Source of the DNA: Opitutales bacterium | Lineage (GTDB): Bacteria; Verrucomicrobiota; Verrucomicrobiia; Opitutales; UBA953 | Direction of reading: 5' to 3' | Length of the DNA: 34,605 nt | NCBI GenBank assembly: GCA_007280935.1 | Contig: QYQK01000002.1 | Span: 1-34,605, forward strand | Shown: one piece after another, positions 9,156-17,040 of the stretch | Numbering within the stretch: position 1 is the stretch's first letter | Layout: every line of letters begins with the position of its first letter | Translations under genes and position numbers: made by a program | The notes under the pieces: generated by a model | Databases searched by the model: none | Told to the model about the DNA's origin: nothing | Seen by the model: only the letters and a program-made list of their open reading frames with translations

Positions 9156-10649
9156 TTACTTCCCCGTCTGCTCCCGGTACATCACCTTGAAAGGATTCTC
9201 GGCCGGCCCGACGGCGTTCTCATTGACCATGAGCGGACGACACTCCTTCCACCAGGCATCATGCTTGGCGATCAGGTCAGAGACGACGTCGGGATGCGCC
9301 GAAGCGACGTCAGTCGTCTCCCCATAGTCGGTGCTTAAATCAAAGAGTTCCCACTTCGGACCGGAAGAATTGCCTTCCGTAGCAGCGCCAGCTGACTTCT
9401 TGGCTTTAGCGTTGGCCTTACCCTTGCCGCCACCTGAAGCACCGGCCGAAACCAAATGCCAGCGGGTCGTACGCACGCTCGTACCGGTAAACTTACTCGT
9501 CTCAGGATCGACACCCTTTACCATATTGCCCCAGCGGCCGACGTGCGTGAAGAGTACACGATCCGGCCAGTCGATATCCTGACCCACCTTTGCGGTCAGC
9601 AACCGGACGAGGCTGCGGCCTTCCATCTGGGCCTTCATCTGGTCGGAAGCCGGCGTACCCGTCAGTTCAAGAATCGTCGGAGCATAATCGATATGCGCGG
9701 CCAAGGCCTTGATATCCTGAGGCTGGAATTGCCCAGGTAACCGCCAGAAAGACATGGCTCGAATACCGCCCATGTATGGCGTGCCTTTGCCCGAGTGCAT
9801 CCCCGCGTTGAAGACCTTCACGCCAGCGGTACCGCCGTTGTCGTTCATCAAGACAATCAAGGTGTCTTTGGCGATACCCATGGCCTCAACCTTCGCCAGC
9901 AGCTTGCCGACATTAAGGTCGATATTATGGATCATACCGAAGAAATTTTCGGTATCCTTACCGAGGTTTTTACCTTCATAAATCGCGGCATCTTCTGGCT
10001 TGGCATGATAGGGGCCGTGCGGAGCGTTGGTCGCGATATAAGCGTAAAAAGGACGCTTCGCCGTCACTTCGCCTTCAATCCACGTCGTCGCCTGCTTAAA
10101 GAATTCGTCGGTACAATAGCCCTCGGTCTTCACGAACTTGCCATTATGCAATAACGTAGGGCCATAATATGAATTGCCCGGGACGTCGCCGCAGCTTCCA
10201 GGATAATGCTGTCCGATGCCGCCGGCTCCATGGATATAAACCTCGTCGAAACCGCGCTTGTTCGGTTGATACTCGGCTTCGTCGCCGAGGTGCCACTTAC
10301 CGAAGATACCCGTGCGATAGCCTGCTTTCTGGAGTTGCTGAGTCAATGTCACCGAAGCGAGCGTCATCCGCTCCCGCTCCAAGATGGTATGGGTGATGCC
10401 ATTCTTGAATTCATGTCGGCCGGTCAACAAGGCGCTGCGCGTCGGCGAACAGGTCGGTGATACCTGGAAGTCGACGAAACGGGCGCTTTCGCCGCGAAGT
10501 TTATCGATGTTAGGCGTCTTAAGAACGGGATTACCGTGAGCGCTCAGATCGCCATAGCCTTGGTCATCGGTCAGGATGAAAATGATATTAGGACGCTCGG
10601 CGGCGAGGGTCGCCAGACTGCTCAATAAGAGGGCTACAAGATATCTCAT
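9156..10649 (-). CDS. Sulfatase (arylsulfatase A-like), exported
   Basis: Signal peptide MRYLVALLLSSLATLAAERPNIIFILTDDQGYGDLS; FGly motif CSPTR at 10437-10451 (SPTCSPTRSALLTGRHEF); GKWHLGD; LMNDNGG. Confidence 0.95.
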   Translation of the reverse strand: MRYLVALLLSSLATLAAERPNIIFILTDDQGYGDLSAHGNPVLKTPNIDKLRGESARFVDFQVSPTCSPTRSALLTGRHEFKNGITHTILERERMTLASVTLTQQLQKAGYRTGIFGKWHLGDEAEYQPNKRGFDEVYIHGAGGIGQHYPGSCGDVPGNSYYGPTLLHNGKFVKTEGYCTDEFFKQATTWIEGEVTAKRPFYAYIATNAPHGPYHAKPEDAAIYEGKNLGKDTENFFGMIHNIDLNVGKLLAKVEAMGIAKDTLIVLMNDNGGTAGVKVFNAGMHSGKGTPYMGGIRAMSFWRLPGQFQPQDIKALAAHIDYAPTILELTGTPASDQMKAQMEGRSLVRLLTAKVGQDIDWPDRVLFTHVGRWGNMVKGVDPETSKFTGTSVRTTRWHLVSAGASGGGKGKANAKAKKSAGAATEGNSSGPKWELFDLSTDYGETTDVASAHPDVVSDLIAKHDAWWKECRPLMVNENAVGPAENPFKVMYREQTGK

Positions 10650-10690
10650 GGGGATGACTCAGCGTGAGCCATCCCCGACCGGAAGCAATC

Positions 10691-11497
10691 TCAGGAAACT
10701 CGCCGCTGCAGCCTAAAGGACCGATACGTCATCTCGCCCGAAACCGCGTCACGGTAAAGCCGCGAACCTTTCACGCCGGCGAAATCCATGGCCAAGCCAT
10801 GAAGTAACCGAGGCAGCGCCTGCCGCACCATCGCCTCATAACGCGGGGTATTAAGTTCCATCCCCCGGATGACCTCTGGATTGATCAATCGCATTTGCTC
10901 CAAGCGTAGCAACGGATGGTGCGATAAGGCTCCCACCCATTCGTCGACCCCATTAGGGTAGCGCAAATCGGCGTGACAAAACCAGCCACCGGGCTTCAGC
11001 ACCTTGGCCACCTGAGCCACGAAGCCCGGAAAATCCGGATAGCAATGCGAGGCTTCGACATTGATGACGACATCGAAACTACCGGCTGCAAAGGGCAAAG
11101 CCTGGGCGTCACCCGCCATAAAACTCAAACCAATGACCTGATGATTTTCACGGCAATAACGGATACCTTCGGGATTCAGGTCCAATCCGATATATTCCTT
11201 CGGCCCATGATAACGGGCGAAATACGAAGCTCCGCCGCCATGCCCACAGCTGACCTCCAACACACGCTTACCTCGCAAATCAACCCCGCCAAGCACGTGA
11301 CGATATAGTTGGATATTTGGCCGATCCGCTTCGTCCTCGGTGCGTAGCTCTGGGCGGGGATCATCCAGGCCGTCGAAAGCGTAATTCAGAAAACTGATGC
11401 CTTGCGCCCGCACCCGGCGGGTAAAGAACGGATACCACCATTGCCAAAGCTTCTGACGGAGCTTTGGACGAACCAGGACTTCTTCGATGAGGCCCAT
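10691..11497 (-). CDS. Class I SAM-dependent methyltransferase
   Basis: KRVLEVSCGHGGGASYFARY...YIGLDLNPEGIRYC...GDAQALPFAAGSFDVVINVEASHCYPD...VLKPGGWFCHADLR. The start at 11497 (MGLIEEVL) is 2 nt after the upstream stop; the ORF track also allows 11551. Confidence 0.88.
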   Translation of the reverse strand: MGLIEEVLVRPKLRQKLWQWWYPFFTRRVRAQGISFLNYAFDGLDDPRPELRTEDEADRPNIQLYRHVLGGVDLRGKRVLEVSCGHGGGASYFARYHGPKEYIGLDLNPEGIRYCRENHQVIGLSFMAGDAQALPFAAGSFDVVINVEASHCYPDFPGFVAQVAKVLKPGGWFCHADLRYPNGVDEWVGALSHHPLLRLEQMRLINPEVIRGMELNTPRYEAMVRQALPRLLHGLAMDFAGVKGSRLYRDAVSGEMTYRSFRLQRRVS

Positions 11498-11499
11498 GA

Positions 11500-12294
11500 T
11501 CAGGACCAGACTCCTTGTTCGACTAAAGCCTTGGTCGCGGCTGCCGACCAACCGCGATTAGCGACGGGATTAGCCGGACTCGGGTGCGGCACTTTCGCGA
11601 ATTTCACCGGCAGGCCTGCCAAGGCTTCTTGCGCCCGCGTCTCGGCATAACCGCCGACGCCGACCACGCTCTTAATCTGCAAGGCCTCGACCATCGAGCG
11701 CAGTAACTGGTCACAGGCACGATTTACCGGCGCCATACTTTCGTTCGGTAATTCCTCCGGAATGACATTACGCCCCAACTGGGTGTTCTCTAAAAAAAGC
11801 AAAGGGCAATAATTATGGACGACGTGGTTCGCGAAGAATTTATCCGCCGTGCCGAATCGCTCTTGGCATAGGCCCCAAAGCCGACGCCCGCTCACTTCCG
11901 AACGGTGACAGGCGAAGCCCGTCACTTTCTTCCCCGGGTGCTCGACGTCTGGACGCCCCACGGGTAGTTCAATCCCCATCCAATCCCGGACGGCGGCGAT
12001 CTCACCGAAAGGTACGCCCGTCTGTGCCATTCCGAACGGCCCAGGATTCATCCCCAAAAATAAGATCTTCCTTGGCCCGGCGGCCGCGTAACGCCTTAGG
12101 TAGGCTTCATGTGCCTCCCAGGCGTAATCCAAGGGACGGTAGACGTAATCCGCCGGCGACGGGAAAGAAAGGCCCGCTAATGCCTTACGTAACACATGTG
12201 TCGCTTTGATGACGGCATCCGCTGGCATACACCCAGACAATCCCTGCCCACCCTCGGGTCGAGCCGGAAGGGAGAGCCCGAGGTAAGATTTCAC
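11500..12294 (-). CDS. SMUG1-type uracil-DNA glycosylase (UDG superfamily family 3)
   Basis: KILFLGMNPGPFGMAQTGVPFGEIAAVRDWMGIELPV...EHPGKKVTGFACHRSEVSGRRLWGLCQERFG...VHNYCPLLFLENTQLGRNVIPEELP...VVGVGGYAETRAQEAL...VPHPSPANPVANRGW closely resembles animal SMUG1 in both catalytic motifs. An internal Met near 12228 is an alternative start. Confidence 0.93.
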   Translation of the reverse strand: MKSYLGLSLPARPEGGQGLSGCMPADAVIKATHVLRKALAGLSFPSPADYVYRPLDYAWEAHEAYLRRYAAAGPRKILFLGMNPGPFGMAQTGVPFGEIAAVRDWMGIELPVGRPDVEHPGKKVTGFACHRSEVSGRRLWGLCQERFGTADKFFANHVVHNYCPLLFLENTQLGRNVIPEELPNESMAPVNRACDQLLRSMVEALQIKSVVGVGGYAETRAQEALAGLPVKFAKVPHPSPANPVANRGWSAAATKALVEQGVWS

Positions 12295-12338
12295 CTTGCG
12301 CTTCCCCCCGTAGGTTAAAAAGTCCCCTGTCTACTCAC

Positions 12339-14291
12339 GTGAGCAAACCACAGCCTTGGACTACTAAAGACGCCGAAGAGTACTACGGCTTTAAACGCTG
12401 GGGAGGTAATAACTTCTCCGTCGACCCGCAAGGGCACCTCTGCGTGCACCCTAAGGGCGATCACCGCAAAATCCGGATCACGGATATCGTCAAGGAGGTC
12501 GAAGCCTCAGGCCTTAAACCTCCGCTGACCATCCGTGTCCAAGACCTGCTGCGCCACCGCGTTACGCAGATCAACGAGGCCTTCCGCCGTGCCATCGAAG
12601 AAGAAGATTACACCGGCCGTTACCGCGGCGTCTTCCCAATCAAGGTGAACCAACTCCGCGAGGTCGTGGAAGAAATCCTCGACGCCGGCGAAGAATATGA
12701 TTTCGGCCTCGAAGCCGGCTCCAAGCCCGAACTGATCATCGCGCTCGCTCTACTTGAAAACCGCAAGGCCCTCCTGATCTGCAACGGTTACAAAGACGAA
12801 GAATACATCGAGCTCGCCCTCATGGGCCGCCGTCTCGGCAAACAGACCATCATCGTCGTCGAACAACTTTCCGAAATTGATGCGATCATCCGCATCGCCC
12901 GTCGGATGGGCGTCCAGCCCCACATCGGTATCCGTGTTAAACTGACGACCGCAGGCGAAGGCAAATGGGCGTCCAGCACTGGCGAGAACGCCAAGTTCGG
13001 CCTGACGGCTTCCGAAATCGTCGAAGCCGCGAGCAAACTCTCCAAGGCCAAGATGAAGGATGCCCTGCGTCTGGTCCACTTTCACATCGGCTCTCAAGTT
13101 CCTAATATCGGTACAATCAAGAAAGCCGTCATCGAAGCGACCCGCTTCTATTGCGAATTAAAGCGCATGGGCTTCCCGATGGGGCTCCTGGATGTCGGTG
13201 GTGGTCTCGGTATCGACTACGACGGCAGCCGCTCCGCCTTCGAATCTTCCATGAATTACAGCATGGAAGTCTACGCCCGCGACGTCGTCGCCAACGTTAA
13301 ACAAATCTGCGACGAAAGCGGCGTCGAACTCCCGGACATCGTCTCGGAATCCGGCCGCGCCCTCGTGGCACCGCATTCCATCCTGATTTTTGAAGCCGTC
13401 GACCGCATCACCCGCGACGAAGGCTCCGCCAAACTGCCCAATGGCAAACTTCACCAGGTCATCCGCGAACTGGAAGCCGTCCGTAAGAACAAACGTAAGT
13501 TCGACCCACTCGAACGCTATCACGATGCAAAAGAGAAGCGCGAAGAAGCCCACGCACGCTTTAGCTTAGGTAACCTGCGACTCGAAGACCGCGCCCTCGC
13601 CGACCGGCTTTTCTGGGACATCTGCCGCCAGATTCGTTCCGACTTGGCCCATACTTCCGACGTCCCTGACGAGCTGGCGCGTCTCGACTCAATGCTGGCC
13701 GAACAATACGTCTGTAACTTCTCGGTCTTCCAATCACTGCTCGACCACTGGGCCCTTGATCAGCTCTTCCCGATTGCGCCCATCCATCGCCTCAACGAAC
13801 GCCCCAGCGTCCAGGCTACGCTCGTGGACATCACCTGCGACTCCGACGGTAAGGTCGACGATTTCATCGACCTCGAAGACGTCCGTCACACCCTCTCCCT
13901 CCACCCGCTCAAGGAAGGCCAACCCTACTACATCGGGGCCTTCATGGTCGGCGCCTACCAAGACATCATGGGCGACCTCCATAATCTCTTCGGTCGCGTC
14001 AACGAAGCCCACGTCTTCCTTGAAGATGATGAAGAAGACGGCTTCTACATTGAAGAAAGTATCCCAGGTTACTCCGTTGAACGCATCTTGGGGATGATCC
14101 AATACAACGCCGAAGACCTTTGCCGGATGCTTAAGCGCCAAGTCGATCGCGCGACCAAGGCCGACTCTGTCCGCCCCCGCGAAGGCGTGGCGATGGTGGA
14201 CCTCTACGAACGCCTCATCCGCGGCCGCACCTACCTTATCCCGCAACGCACCGAGACGGTGGTGAAGCGTAAGGTGTCCAAAAAGAAATAA
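12339..14291 (+). CDS. speA: Biosynthetic arginine decarboxylase
   Basis: GTG start. MSKPQPWTTKDAEEYYGFKRWGGNNFSVDPQGHL, YRGVFPIKVNQLREVVEEI (PLP lysine region), LRLVHFHIGSQVPNI, LLDVGGGLGIDYDGS, ESGRALVAPHS, full-length 650 aa. Confidence 0.96.
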   Translation: MSKPQPWTTKDAEEYYGFKRWGGNNFSVDPQGHLCVHPKGDHRKIRITDIVKEVEASGLKPPLTIRVQDLLRHRVTQINEAFRRAIEEEDYTGRYRGVFPIKVNQLREVVEEILDAGEEYDFGLEAGSKPELIIALALLENRKALLICNGYKDEEYIELALMGRRLGKQTIIVVEQLSEIDAIIRIARRMGVQPHIGIRVKLTTAGEGKWASSTGENAKFGLTASEIVEAASKLSKAKMKDALRLVHFHIGSQVPNIGTIKKAVIEATRFYCELKRMGFPMGLLDVGGGLGIDYDGSRSAFESSMNYSMEVYARDVVANVKQICDESGVELPDIVSESGRALVAPHSILIFEAVDRITRDEGSAKLPNGKLHQVIRELEAVRKNKRKFDPLERYHDAKEKREEAHARFSLGNLRLEDRALADRLFWDICRQIRSDLAHTSDVPDELARLDSMLAEQYVCNFSVFQSLLDHWALDQLFPIAPIHRLNERPSVQATLVDITCDSDGKVDDFIDLEDVRHTLSLHPLKEGQPYYIGAFMVGAYQDIMGDLHNLFGRVNEAHVFLEDDEEDGFYIEESIPGYSVERILGMIQYNAEDLCRMLKRQVDRATKADSVRPREGVAMVDLYERLIRGRTYLIPQRTETVVKRKVSKKK

Positions 14292-14300
14292 GCACCAAAG

Positions 14301-14328
14301 GAGCCGGACTTAGTCCAGCTCTTCTTTT
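14301..14328 (+). terminator. Probable rho-independent terminator of speA
   Basis: GAGCCGGAC-TTA-GTCCAGCTC (9-bp stem with one C/A mismatch) followed by TTCTTTT, 9 nt after the speA stop. Confidence 0.75.
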
Positions 14329-14376
14329 GCCTTACATTCTAACCGTGCTCACTTGCCCGCGCGCCCCTCTTGGCCT

Positions 14377-14862
14377 TTAGGCCAAGATTAACTTCAACCG
14401 CTTCAACTCATCCAAGGTAAGCGGTTCGGCTTCCCGCAAGTTCTCATAGGAGTCGACGTGCGCGAGCCAGGCCCAGTGATCGCCGCAATCCAACCGCTCC
14501 ATGAACTTGAGCCGCAAGATTGCCAGGACGCCCTTGAGTTTATAAAGCCCATCGCCAACGTGCTCGATTTGATCTCCGAGTTTGGCGATTTTATCCATCG
14601 TGTTACCGGTCTTCTTGCCAAGCAGATTGACATGGTTTGCTTGATCCACCGCCATATAATTCAATAAGCCAATCGGATTCACTTCGAGATTTTCCAAAGT
14701 TTTGGTATCCTTGAAGATCCCCACGATGAAGCGCTTAGGCTTCATCGAAATCGGGGTGACGTAACTGCAGATATTTAAATTACCGCGACCGTTCGCCGTC
14801 GTGGAAAGACTGTAAATCGGACCGTCGACACGGTTCCATGGTTTGACGCGAATACCAGGCAT
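14377..14862 (-). CDS. Flavin reductase-like (FMN-binding split-barrel) protein
   Basis: MPGIRVKPWNRVDGPIYSLSTTANGRGNLNICSYVTPISMKPKRFIVGIFKDTKTLENLEVNPIGLLNYM is typical of flavin-reductase-like domains. Confidence 0.75.
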   Translation of the reverse strand: MPGIRVKPWNRVDGPIYSLSTTANGRGNLNICSYVTPISMKPKRFIVGIFKDTKTLENLEVNPIGLLNYMAVDQANHVNLLGKKTGNTMDKIAKLGDQIEHVGDGLYKLKGVLAILRLKFMERLDCGDHWAWLAHVDSYENLREAEPLTLDELKRLKLILA

Positions 14863-14920
14863 AGAGGGTATTTTTTAGAGTCAATCTGCCCCCCGTTTGT
14901 TCCCATATTTTGGCTGTCTT

Positions 14921-15739
14921 ATGGATAATCTAAAGGTTAACCTAACGCCCTCACTGACGGGCTGCCTGCGAACTCCTCGACCCTCTACCTGCGCCCCAGC
15001 CACCATGCCCCCTATCGTCGCATTACATGGCTTTACGGGCTCAAGCTGGGACTTTTCCGCCCTACGTTCTTGCCTGCCACCCGACCGGTCGCTCATCACT
15101 CCCGACTTCCCAGGTCACGGCTCCTTGCGCGACCTCACCGCCACCACGGCGTATTCGCTGGCCAATCACCTGAACATCATCGATCAAGCGGCCGGCACGA
15201 GCGGCCCCATTACGCTTTTAGGGTATTCGATGGGCGGTCGACTGGCCCTCCACTGGGCCATCGCCCACCCTGAGCGCATCGCCCGACTCATCCTGATCGG
15301 CGCCAGCCCCGGTCTAAAAACCGCCGAAGAACGCCAGGAGCGCCAACTCGCAGACGCCGCCCTCGCCACTTTCATTCGAACCCAGGGTCTGGACGCATTT
15401 TATAAGTATTGGCACCATCAACCTTTCTTTCACTCGCTTTTCAAACTGCCCACCGAGCGACTCCATCCACTCCTAGCTCAAAGAGCGCTCAATCATCCAG
15501 AAGCCTTGGCTTTAAGCCTGGAAAACGTCGGCACGGGTACCCTTCCCTCACTTTGGCATCGACTGAAAGAAGTCCGTTTTCCCGTTGATCTTATCACGGG
15601 CGAGTTTGATCCGAAATTCACTGAGCTAGCTCACGCAATGGGCGCACACATGCCGCGAGCTCGTCTCAGCGTCGTCGAACAGGCCGGCCACGCCGTCCAT
15701 CTCGAACAACCTGGCGACCTGGCGGCACTCCTGAGTTAA
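14921..15739 (+). CDS. Alpha/beta hydrolase, MenH-like
   Basis: ALHGFTGSSWDF, DFPGHGSLRD, LLGYSMGGRLALHWAIAHPERIARLILIGASPGL, ITGEFDPKF, VEQAGHAVHLEQP. The start is uncertain: TTG 14897, ATG 14921 or ATG 15005. Confidence 0.82.
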   Translation: MDNLKVNLTPSLTGCLRTPRPSTCAPATMPPIVALHGFTGSSWDFSALRSCLPPDRSLITPDFPGHGSLRDLTATTAYSLANHLNIIDQAAGTSGPITLLGYSMGGRLALHWAIAHPERIARLILIGASPGLKTAEERQERQLADAALATFIRTQGLDAFYKYWHHQPFFHSLFKLPTERLHPLLAQRALNHPEALALSLENVGTGTLPSLWHRLKEVRFPVDLITGEFDPKFTELAHAMGAHMPRARLSVVEQAGHAVHLEQPGDLAALLS

Positions 15740-17040
15740 GCGAAGATTCCGAGGACGGGTTTACCTTTATTTCCGATGACCATCGGGCGACCAGCTGGCG
15801 TCAGGATCTCTTGTTCGACTGGGAGACCCGCTGCGTGTGCAATGGTGGCATGGAAATTACCCACGGTGACAGGGTCTTTTTCCGGCCCATATCCTTTGGC
15901 GTCGCTCGTTCCATGGACATAACCGCGCTTGACTCCACCGCCGGCCAAGACCGTTGAGAAGACCAAAGGATGGTGACCGCGACCACCGCCCACAAATTCT
16001 GGCTTGCGACCGAACTCCGTGGTGACGGCGACCAAGGTAGAATCTAAAAGTCCGCGGGCTTCAAGGTCTTCAATCAGTGTCGCGAAAACGTGGTCAAACT
16101 CACCCCCGCGATCAGCCATGCTATCATCCAAGGTCTTGTGCATGTCCCAACCACCGCTGGATACTTCGACAAAACGAACGCCGTTTTCTACCAGACGTCG
16201 GGCGAGCAAGCAGCCTTGGCCGAATTTGCTCTTACCATAGCGTGCGCGCGTCTCCTTGGTTTCCGAATTCAGATCGAAGGCCTTAAGATCCGTGCTCTTC
16301 ATCAGCTGGAAGGTGGTATCGTAAAACTCGTTATACGCTTTCACGTTTTCATCCGCCGCTTTTTTGCCGAAGCCGGCGTCTAAGGCGATCAGAAGTTCGG
16401 CGCGCTTGGCTTGCACTTCTTCTGACTCGATGCTTTTCGTATTCATCAAGCCGTCTTCGGGACTCAGGATTGGCAGAGGTGAGTGCGAAGCAGGGAACCA
16501 ACCGTTACCGTGATTCGCCGAGCGATTGATGGCCACGGAGGATGGCAAAGTCTTATGGCTACCACCGAGGTAATGTTGCGCCCAAGCACCTAATGTGGGG
16601 TGCTGAACGGTCCCACGCCTTTCAAAACCGGTCCGCATCAGGTAGGCGGCCGAGGCGTGCACACCGACCTTGGCGGTCATGGAACGGATGACGGTAATTT
16701 TATCGGCTACCCCGGCGGTCTCCGGCAGGTAAGAAGTCAGTTGGAAATCCGCCCGCGTCGGAATGGGCGTTCCTGGTCCTTTGCTTTCACCCTTCTTCGG
16801 ATCGAAGGTGTCGATGTGCGACATCCCGCCCGCGAGCTCCAGGAAGATCACGCGCTTCGCCTTACCGAAGCCTGGCAGACCTGCGTTCGGCACCGCCGCC
16901 CCCTGCTTTTCCGCCGCATCGGCGACGCGCGAAAAGAAAGGCAAGACACTCAGGCCGAAAGAAATCTTCGCACAACGTTCGATGAAGGTACGGCGGTCTT
17001 CGGGTGTCCGAAGTTGATTCGCAAAGGTAGGTGAGATCAT
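15736..17040 (-). CDS. DUF1501 family protein
   Basis: EDRRTFIERCAKISFGLSVLPFF (Tat-like), RVIFLELAGGMSHIDTFDPKKGESKGPGTPIPT, TTEFGRKPEFVGGGRGHHPLVFSTVLAGGGVKRGYVHG. The 3' end overlaps the convergent hydrolase by 4 nt (TTAA, 15736-15739). Confidence 0.92.
   Translation of the reverse strand: MISPTFANQLRTPEDRRTFIERCAKISFGLSVLPFFSRVADAAEKQGAAVPNAGLPGFGKAKRVIFLELAGGMSHIDTFDPKKGESKGPGTPIPTRADFQLTSYLPETAGVADKITVIRSMTAKVGVHASAAYLMRTGFERRGTVQHPTLGAWAQHYLGGSHKTLPSSVAINRSANHGNGWFPASHSPLPILSPEDGLMNTKSIESEEVQAKRAELLIALDAGFGKKAADENVKAYNEFYDTTFQLMKSTDLKAFDLNSETKETRARYGKSKFGQGCLLARRLVENGVRFVEVSSGGWDMHKTLDDSMADRGGEFDHVFATLIEDLEARGLLDSTLVAVTTEFGRKPEFVGGGRGHHPLVFSTVLAGGGVKRGYVHGTSDAKGYGPEKDPVTVGNFHATIAHAAGLPVEQEILTPAGRPMVIGNKGKPVLGIFA

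Noticed and set aside
13158-14246. Antisense ORFs (131 aa and 170 aa) within speA
   Set aside because: speA is full length with strong motifs; these are shadow ORFs.
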